This document shows positions 51,801 through 64,000 of a stretch of DNA of 64,000 nucleotides, piece after piece. The stretch is taken from contig JAVDOI010000043.1 of assembly GCA_032191485.1 (NCBI GenBank), positions 62,001 to 126,000 of the forward strand, given 5' to 3'. The notes under the pieces were generated by a model. That model saw only the letters and a list, made by a program, of their open reading frames with translations. It did not search any database and was not told the origin of the DNA. The position numbers and the translations under genes were made by a program. Source of the stretch: Leptoclinus maculatus (taxonomy: Eukaryota; Chordata; Actinopteri; Perciformes; Stichaeidae). Every line of letters begins with the position of its first letter. Within the stretch, counting starts at the first letter, position 1.

Positions 51801-52168
51801 TTATTGCATTGGTAATAAACTAGCTTGAAATTTGGTCTATTTCCCTTTGTAATATGTAAACGTGCAACCTTTCAGTGAACGTTGCGTGCTCAGCTCATCT
51901 CAGTTGAATGTCGTAAATGGGGACACAGTGTCTCACTATTGGGAGTCTCCGAACGTGCGAGGTCCATGAGGTCCATGACACGATGTTCAGGTGCTGCCCC
52001 GCATCTCTTAGAGACACTAAATCATGTCGGCTGTGCGTGTGTGTGTGTGTGTGTGTGTACTCTCACAAGCTTGCTTGACTTCCCCACATTGATACCAGAT
52101 GGCCCTTCCCATCACGGCCAATGGAGGAATTCAGCTGGCAGGACCCCTTCTTGTTCATGGTCAGTGTG

Positions 52169-52210
<42 letters not shown>

Positions 52211-52861
52211 TCCTTCCCCGTGCTTCTCCTCTCCCAACACACTGACCTATTTGTATTCTGGGCAGAGCAGATGAGGCTCCAGGCCTGCTGCCCTTGCTCC
52301 CCTCAAGCCCGTCCCCCTCGGGAGGGCATCTGTGGGTCTGTGTCGGGCAGATAGGGCCGACCCATCATGGCAGCGCTTTAAAGACCACCTCACTGGTCCG
52401 CGGAGAGAGGGAGAGAGAACGTGCCTGGATTTGGACGTGCGGGGGCCTCTGTGTTGGCCCCGCTTACATGTCCCTCCTTACATTTCTTTGTCTCGAGCCT
52501 CGTTGTTTACTGTCCTGACCGGTGTTCTGCAGACAAAAGAAATCAGCCGACCCCGGCGTGAATCCGGTCAACGATTGCTTGTCATTATCAAGAGATGTGA
52601 CACGTCCGCTGCAACTTGTGCAATTAAGGAATATCTCTAAAATGAGCTGATCATTGAAAGCCAGTGGGAGATGTCGAGACTCTCCATCTCACACCGATTA
52701 CTCACTCAGAACTTGTAGACGATGCGTGGTCAGCCCACATGTGAAGCGGGAGCGTAGATCAATTCAAACTTAGAATGGGAACATTTGAAAAGCACCCATG
52801 CATCTCTGATAGACCCCCATTTCTAACCCCCACCGCATCCATTCACCCCACAAACACTACT

Positions 52862-52898
<37 letters not shown>

Positions 52899-53074
52899 GT
52901 GCACGCAGGCAGAGGGTGTCGAGCCATAAAGGAATGCAGAGCGGTATAATCACAGCATCATCAGCTCTGTCCTCTGAGAGAGCGGGGCCAATAATGCCCC
53001 TCTAATTGAATAACTTATCCACAGCTATTTCCCAGGGGGCCAAGCTGCAAGGCACAGTCGCAGAGAGCGAGAGC

Positions 53075-53110
<36 letters not shown>

Positions 53111-54216
53111 GAGAGAGAGGGGTGAGGGAGGGGGTGAGGCAGATGGCGGTGAACGGAGCAGATCAGCATCCTTCAGAGCACCACAATGGAAGGTGGACAA
53201 ACACGCATAAACAACTTTTTGTTGTCCATTTTATAACATATTCCCAACATTTGAAAAATACACCGACATGAATACAGGCACTTGAAGTCAGAACTGACGT
53301 ATCTGATGAATAACCAAACTTCTCCTCCTATTAAAACACAGAGCTTGTTTCAGCATTGTCAAGTCTCTCTCTCTGTGTCGGCGTGTCGACGAGAGCTCCT
53401 CTCTTATGCGAGGCTGAAAAGCCTGCTACATCCCCGGGCCTGAGGGCGAAGATAAGTCCCCTTAAGACCACCCCCCCCCCCCCCCCACACACACACACAC
53501 ACATTCTGGCTCCTTGTTCAACCACCCATGGGCTCACTACGGGGGGTAACTATACATTCTGTTTTCCTTTTTCTCCCATCAGACAGGGCACACCGCCCTG
53601 GGAGAGAACACACGCACGCTGCACATGATACTTTCCGAGGGAGCGTCGCTGCGTTGCGGCCCTTCTGATGCACCGCATCTCCAGACTGATGGGAAATGCA
53701 TCTGCCGATCACACAGCACTACAACCTTACAGTACGTACAGTTGAGCTGAGCTCAGTAGAGGAACCCTGACACGTGTTTGTTTGCACGGCTAACTAGCTG
53801 AACTCCTCTCCCGGTGAGCTGCACCTCATCATGATATCTACCCAGGTCGATACCTTTATGCCCACAAGCATAGTTGAAGTCAATGGAATTTTTATTAGGA
53901 AACAATAATGGGAGGAGGGGAGGGGGGGGGGGGGGCAAGGTGTAGAGAAAGAGAGAGAAGGCGAGGTGTAGGGAGAGGTAGTACATTGATTTACCCTTCA
54001 TAGTTCGTTGCACTACATTTACCCAGCAGAGTGCTCAAATTAGTGCCCTCCAGCTCTCTCCCAATTAGTTTCCACAGAGACGAGGTGTAAAGCCAGTCAC
54101 TGGCCTCATTACCTCTCCTCTCTCCTCCTCTCGCCCCCCCCCTCTCTCTCTCTCTCTCTCGCCCAGTAAACCACCCTCCAACTCTTCTTTCCTCTCTGTT
54201 TTTTTGTTTTTTCCCT

Positions 54217-54252
<36 letters not shown>

Positions 54253-55449
54253 CTTCAGCCTCTCTCATCTCCTCCACTTTTTTTTTTTTCCATTTCAGTC
54301 CTCCCCAGCCTTTTATTTGTGCTCTCTGTGTCTGTCTCTCCGGTTCAACATTTGTGTGTGTGGTTTTTTTTTTCCTGTCGTGTTTAAAGTGCGGAGCAGA
54401 CAGGGCAGAGTCGCATTCATCTCCAGGCACATGGAGTGGGCTGCTAGAGACTCAACTACCTGATGAAGAATAGATGATGTTTTTCTTTTGTCGCCGTGAC
54501 GCTGACGTCTGTGGGGCTCTGTAGTTCGGCATATTCGGAGTGACATTTCCGGCTAATACAGTAGAGAAATCCTTTCAACGTTTCCTTTTAATCATGTCCA
54601 GGCCTTTACTGGAGGTTGCACTTCATCATACAATAAGTATTTGTGATATGCGGTCAACAATGAAGCATGTGAATGGATTGATGAAGTTGATAGATCTGTA
54701 GTTTGTTTTGACAGCCTCTTCATCCTTATGGTTTTTAAGGGGGGGTTTCTGCCCTGTGTTATCTAACTACAGAATACCTTTTATATGTCTTTGTGTCTTT
54801 GAATATCTATAGTTGGCATTCTTCTTGTTGTCTGTTCTGCTTATAAATGCAGACAACAGCCCTGGGGACTCAGACTTCCTCGAGTGCACTGTCTGCCAAT
54901 CATCTTCTACTAATTTGACAATTTCTTTTGGTAAACTCCACTAAAAACACTATCAACTGACGTTATTGCAGATTTTTTACACTCCGCATGATCATCATTT
55001 TCTGTCATCCTTGCCAGGTGTCCAATCATACAACAGTGTTTTATTGTTTGCAGTTATAAAATGCATTGAATTGTGGGATTGTTAGCAGAATGTTTTTTTG
55101 CTTTTGCTTACAGAGAGAGTGTGAACTTGGGAGCCAATAGGGGGCCGCAGCTCACTTTTGCCCTGGAGCCCCCTTGCAGGTAAATCCACCCCTGGTCTAT
55201 TCCACCATGAGGGCTATCGTTGTTCACTCTTCCTATATGGGGTTTTAGCTTCGAAAGTTTGCCTCAACCAAACGACTTAGTCATATTTTAGATATTTCAT
55301 TGTCTGTTGTCAAAATTGCATCATTACGTTTTTTTTGCGACACAAGCAGTAGGGTTGGACTGTCTGTCCACCACATATCTCAAATATGTTGTACAGGCAC
55401 GGTCCCAAGATGATGAATCCTGACCATAGAGGAAGCGGACATATGCAGG

Positions 55450-55955
55450 CCTTGAGTTTGGCATTTTGGCCATCTAGGTTTTTGTCCGTCGCCATCTCGT
55501 TTCATTAGAATCACAAGTGACACAAGAGGGTGGAGCTCAGTTCAACCGAATGCTGAATAAGACATTTTTAGGCAACCAAAATGTTACGTTTAACTTTCAC
55601 AAACTAAAAACACACTGTGAAAAGGTGAAAGTTGTGAGACGAATACAAGGACAACTCCCAGACCAGACAACGCCGTGGTAGCGACCTGTCAATCACTGTG
55701 TAGCCCCGCCCTAAAGCATACCCTGCTTTATGGTCTGTTTGACTCTAAATGGACCATCATTTACTAAATGAACATCATACTGTATTGAAGAAGACTTGAA
55801 ACTAGAGATTGAGACCATAAACTCATGTTTACAATGTTTACTGAGGTAATAAATCAAGAGAGAAGTAGAGTCATTTTCTCATAGACTTCTATACAATCAG
55901 ACTTCTTTAGGCCATTAGAGAGAATGCAAGTGTAGCTTCACTTTTGTGACGTTTC
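55450..55955 (+). repeat. dispersed teleost repeat, copy C
   Basis: Same family and orientation as copy A, with the GGTAGCGACCTGTCAATCAC and GTGTAGCCCCGCCCTAAAGC segment that copy B also has. Its 3' part diverges after TATACAATCAGACTTCT, where copies A and B read CCAGAGGAGTCGCCCCCTGG or its complement. Confidence 0.85.
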
Positions 55956-55964
55956 AGAAGTTGC

Positions 55965-56255
55965 AGCCTTTTCCTGATGACTTTGGTGATGTTCTGACTT
56001 TTTTGCCAAGCACTATCACGAGGCCCACGTCTGTGGTTTTAAGGGAAATGTCTCGACAGTTTTGTATTGAATGACATGAAACTGGGTAGGACAACACTCT
56101 AAACTGAGATTGTGAACACGATTCCAGCTAAACATCAGCGTGTTAGCATCGTCACTGCGAGCCTGCTATTGTGCTGGCGTTAGCATGTAGCTCAAAGCAG
56201 CTCTGTGCCTAAACACAGCCTCACAGAGCTGCTAGCGTGGCCGTAAACTCTTATG
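55965..56255 (+). repeat. abundant teleost repeat (GTTAGCAT/CTCACAGAGCTGCTAG family)
   Basis: It contains CCAGCTAAACATCAGCGTGT, TAGCATGTAGCTCAAAGCAG, CTGTGCCTAAACACAGCCTC and ACAGAGCTGCTAGCGTGGCC in the order I know from a very common perciform repeat. It abuts copy C of the other family, so the two may be one composite insertion. Confidence 0.7.
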
Positions 56256-56580
56256 AAAACAGAGAGTAGCAAAAGAAAATGTTGGTTTCTTTTTCGAAAA
56301 ATAGTCAATTTTCTTCCAAATACTACGATGCGAGCACTCCCGGGAATATATCCTTGGCCTTGGAGCAGGCAAATCCTGCCAGCAGAAAAGCAAACACCTT
56401 TCCCCAATGATCGCACTCCCCCAGCAATTTCTCCTCTTCCCCTCCCCTCATGTAGAGAGAATCTGGGTGAGGTGTCAGGCAAATGTACTGACTGCAACAA
56501 AACAAAAAAAACAGACACCCTGTCCACCCCAGACCCAGATGTTCCTTATTGATCCCCCTGTGGATTTGGCTGAATGTAAC

Positions 56581-60554
<3,974 letters not shown>

Positions 60555-61060
60555 ATGATGTAGCTGGAGCCAGCAGCCAGTTAGCTTAGCATAAAGACTG
60601 TAAACAGGGGGAAACAGCTAGCCTGGCTAGCCACTTACTTGGCCAACGTATTCTCTCTCCTAACTTGTCAAATACCGACGCCTGGCCAATGATCCTAAGC
60701 TTCAAAATACAGTAAGACGCTCTCGGTCCTTCTGGCCTCAGCTTTGGACGTGGCATGGACAGCCTGGCAGTTTCCACTCGTTACTTGCATTGTGTCTTTT
60801 CAAAATAAACTTTCAGGCAACCAAACCACTTAATAAGGTTTAGAAAAAAATAACGTGGGGAACTGAACCTCCAGAGTTGGGAATGAGACCAGGTTGACTA
60901 GGCAGCATCTATTAGGCTCACAAATACATTATATCTCTCTTGATTAGTGTAAAAAGGACAACTCAGCTAAAAAAACAGACCCAGAACAGAGCCAGGCTAG
61001 CTGTTCCATTCTTTATGCTAAGCTAAGCTACCGTAAACAGTTGCTGGCTCCGGTTGCAAA
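60555..61060. repeat. teleost repeat with inverted end segments
   Basis: GGAGCCAGCAGCCAGTTAGC, TTAGCATAAAGACTG and GGGGGAAACAGCTAGCCTGG at 60564-60635 recur in inverted order as AGCCAGGCTAGCTGTTCC, TTTATGCTAAGCTAAGCTA and AGTTGCTGGCTCCGG at 60990-61053. This motif set is very common in perciform genomes. The 350 bases between include a fragment related to the repeat at 19250-19655. Confidence 0.65.
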
Positions 61061-61283
61061 TTTATTTGAAGGACATGAGGACAAGGGCTTTCTGTGTGGA
61101 AACAAATAAGAATATTTCCCAAAATGTTGAACTAATCCTTTAAGTTACTCTTTAATGCTGAAAGTGAACTGAATGTCACTTTTTACTTAATTGTTACTTT
61201 AATTTTGTGTAGATTTTAGGACAAAGGAGGTAGTGTTTTTTAGGAACCAGAGTCCCTTTAGAAAACCTCTCGTTTTACTGCAG

Positions 61284-61575
61284 CAGGCGTCTGACAGTCA
61301 GCTACTTGCCGTCCTGGTTCTGGTTCTCCCGTGCCTCCCTTCCCTCCAGCTGGCCCAGCAATACGGCCTCCAACAGCGTGGTGTCGGCTCCCAGTGGGGA
61401 CCTGCAGAGCACCAAGGAAAAGCTCTACTCCTGGCTGGAGGAGGAGACGCTGCTGTTGAGCACGGAGCTCTCCACCTCCCGCCGGAGCTTCCGACTGCAG
61501 GTTGAAGGCGGCAGGGAAGCCAGATCTGGGTCTGTCCGCCGGTCGCTGGCGGAGGCCCCGCTGGAGTCTTAAGGA
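61284..61575 (+). CDS. unrecognised coding-like reading frame, possible terminal exon
   Basis: A plausible acceptor (CTCGTTTTACTGCAG, AG at 61282-61283) is followed by C then 96 codons to TAA at 61573-61575, with no ATG near the start. Third codon positions are about 80% G or C by my count, while the flanks are AT-rich; the opposite strand's open frame lacks that bias. The product contains SYLPSWFWFSRASL, LQSTKEKLYSWLEEETLLLS and an Arg/Ser-rich end. I do not recognise it. It may be the last exon of a gene on the plus strand, a fragment of a processed pseudogene, or a GC-rich accident. No upstream exon was located. Confidence 0.35.
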
Positions 61576-64000
61576 GTTTGATTTCCAATTTTGCACGGAA
61601 TTCGACCCGGTGGCACCGACAGGCCTTTAGAATAACCATGTAGAAATAGCCAATCTTCTCTCTCGTGGTCTCGTTTGCTTATGTAGGTCATATAGAGGCA
61701 TCAGGTTTAAACTGAGACTATTTCATAACCAGTGAAAAGTTCACAGTACCTTTACACTTAGCTACTTCCTGATTTATCTTTGACCTTTAGTGTATTTTCA
61801 AGAAGTGCAACTACAACTTACTTATGTCTTCATGTCCTCATGTCTTCTGTGCATACACTTTCATTTCTGATTGGACTTAGTTAAATGGGAGATTTCACTG
61901 CCAGGTTTAATGCCAGGCTAGGGGTCAGACCACATCCCCATGCAATAGATTGTGGTGAGTAAAGTGTTGTACAGTAGATGATTGAAATGATGGCCATAGT
62001 TAAAACAGGTGTGTTCCTCTAAGTCCATTACCTAGAAGTCATTTTTAGCTGCAATACAGCAGAACAGGGCCAACAAAAATATATACGGCAGGTAATACAC
62101 TCAATAGACTCCAAAGATGTTGAGTCTTTAATACTTTTTTCATCCAGATGTTGACTATTGGCTTTCCAATAACTCTCACCTCTGTGCATCGAGCAGAGGT
62201 GCAGGGCAGCATTTAAAAGAGCCATAACTAACCCAACGGCTTCTGCGGGAGGCCGCTCTGACTGACGTATGTGTCTCTGGGGTCTCTGAGATCTAACTGC
62301 GCGGGAGACGTTGCCCTCCCCCTCGCCTGCCTACCTGCCTGTCGGGCCCCATACTCTCCAGAAAGACCCCCAAGTGACGCCGCATTCGGCCAGGCTCGAG
62401 CAGCGAGCTGAAATTAAAGCTGTTTCACTGCGGTTAGTTAAATAGTTGGACAGTGAGAGCATGGGGTGGCCCAGAGTCAAGGCTAAGGCTGTCTGAGTGG
62501 AAATGAAAAAAAAAGGCCAAGGGTTTGGGGAGGAGAGAGGGAAACATGCAAAATAAAGGATTAGAGGGAACTCTCACAGTGACCTGGTTCGAAGGTTTTC
62601 TGGGTTTTTTGGTGAGGAGGGAGAGCTCGGAAATGGATGTGGGTGTATTCTGCAAATCCACTAAATGTACTGTCACTGCTCCTTCGCCTGCTTGTATAGC
62701 AGCACGCTGGGGAAGGAATGCATTACATAAGATGGTAAGATACTGGCTCAACACAACATGCATGTTCAGTGCTAAACGGAAACAGGAGAGGCTGAAATGT
62801 ATTTGTTAATGTTTTATGAATAAAACATAGACTTCAGTTCTGTGTTCTCCAGCTGCCATACAACAACATGTCATCCATCTTCCAACATGTAATAATTGCT
62901 GTTTTTCTTAAACCAATTGTTCAATAATTAGTTGGTAGTAAAAACAACTGAAAATGCTGATCATGTCGTCTGAGGGTTAGATGGCTTGTGGCTGGACTTC
63001 AGCCGCAGGGTTGGAAGTGTTTATTGAATTATATAACTGCTTTGGCATAAATCTGGGCTAAGGAGCAAGGGGTGGATCTACAAGTTCCCTCTATACCCCC
63101 CATGACGACGAGCTGGGTTTGACCACAAGTCCGGCCCACATTCTTCAGCCTCCGCTCGCTGCGTTTTGAAGAAGGGGTTCTGTGCGCTTTTCACGGGGCC
63201 GTGCTCTGAAAGGGGCTCAGTACAACAACAACCAAGAAAACCTGAATCAAACCACATAAAACTTGTCAGCAGCACGTTTCCTTACAGATGATTTCATCTC
63301 CCTGGGCCCCCGGTCCCTCATCCAGAGCGCACACTGCATGCATCATGCATGATTGTAATCACAACACTGCTTTTATTTTCTATTTTTATGCGTGCTGGCC
63401 GCCGTACAAGAGAAACATTTTCCCTAATGTTTCCAGGCCACAGTGACTTGGCCGTACGTTACTGACTGGAATGGAGGAGAGTACATTCCCAAGCCGAGTT
63501 CCTTTAAATCCACAAGGGGGTTTCATGCGACGTATATATGGATCAGTCTTGGGAGAGGAGCAGGAGCCAAGACATCTGTGTGACGAGCAGGGACTGATCC
63601 CCTCTACCAGAACACTGGGAGAACCAAGGATTATCTGGTCACATTGCATATCACCGGCATATATTCTCTGCACAATAGCACATGCCCCTCCTCGCTCCGC
63701 TACCCCATTAAGTGCTCCGTGTCAAATTTATTTTGAATAACACATCCCAGTTAGCATGTTCTGTTAAATGTGCACACATATAAGGTGGACAAGCATTTAT
63801 AATCATATCTGGAAATTGTGTAGCAGAGAGACAAACAGTGAGGGTGTATCGTTCCCGACACAAATCTACTGTGTGGAGGTGTTTTTTCTTCATTATCAAC
63901 TATCCACTGTGTTCCTGTTCAGTGGGGTTCTCTGTGCCCAGTTAAGAGTCCCACTAGCCCGAGGGTGAAAGGATGGTAATGGGGATGACGGGGGGGGGCT
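61576..64000. other. large klf12 intron or 5' flank, part 7
   Basis: Unique-looking sequence without exons, recognised repeats or long simple tracts. 62400-62810 and 63380-63760 are quiet stretches that could be conserved noncoding elements. The window ends in a short G run. Confidence 0.55.

Overview
The window is vertebrate, almost certainly from a percomorph teleost fish. The evidence is GT-AG split exons with vertebrate protein content, a very high load of (CA)n, (CT)n and poly(G/C) simple repeats, and several dispersed repeat families that I know to be abundant in perciform genomes. There is nothing bacterial or viral: no operons, CRISPR array, rRNA, or tRNA that I can support.

The one gene I can identify with confidence is klf12 (Krüppel-like factor 12, AP-2rep) on the minus strand. 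Five coding exons lie at 24430-24358, 17631-17091, 14174-14039, 7057-6900 and 6435-6254 (5' to 3'). They join in frame (phases 0, 1, 2, 1) into 362 codons plus a TGA stop. The product runs from the conserved MLMLDG start-region block, through the PVDLS CtBP-recruitment motif, a Ser-rich stretch and an acidic segment, to three C2H2 zinc fingers and the terminal HMLV. The expected short first coding exon was not found, and neither was a roughly 22-residue exon expected just before the zinc-finger exons.

Layout: 1-2.2 kb is intergenic or the 3' end of a convergent neighbour; it has a plus-strand AATAAA with a GT-rich downstream element at 683-700. 2.2-6.25 kb is the likely klf12 3' UTR. 6.25-24.43 kb is the klf12 body. 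24.43-64 kb is probably its first large intron and/or upstream flank. That last part holds no recognised gene. It carries transposon relics (notably a 1.3 kb hAT-like element at 47342-48660 with perfect 14-bp inverted termini), teleost repeats, long microsatellites, and several quiet AT-rich stretches that are reasonable enhancer candidates.

Items that deserve a second look are the apparently absent klf12 exon, a well-formed minus-strand candidate exon at 46677-46807, a strongly GC3-biased unrecognised reading frame at 61284-61575 on the plus strand, the hAT relic with a spliced-exon remnant, and a long imperfect hairpin at 1157-1226. I did not find a multi-gene undescribed system.
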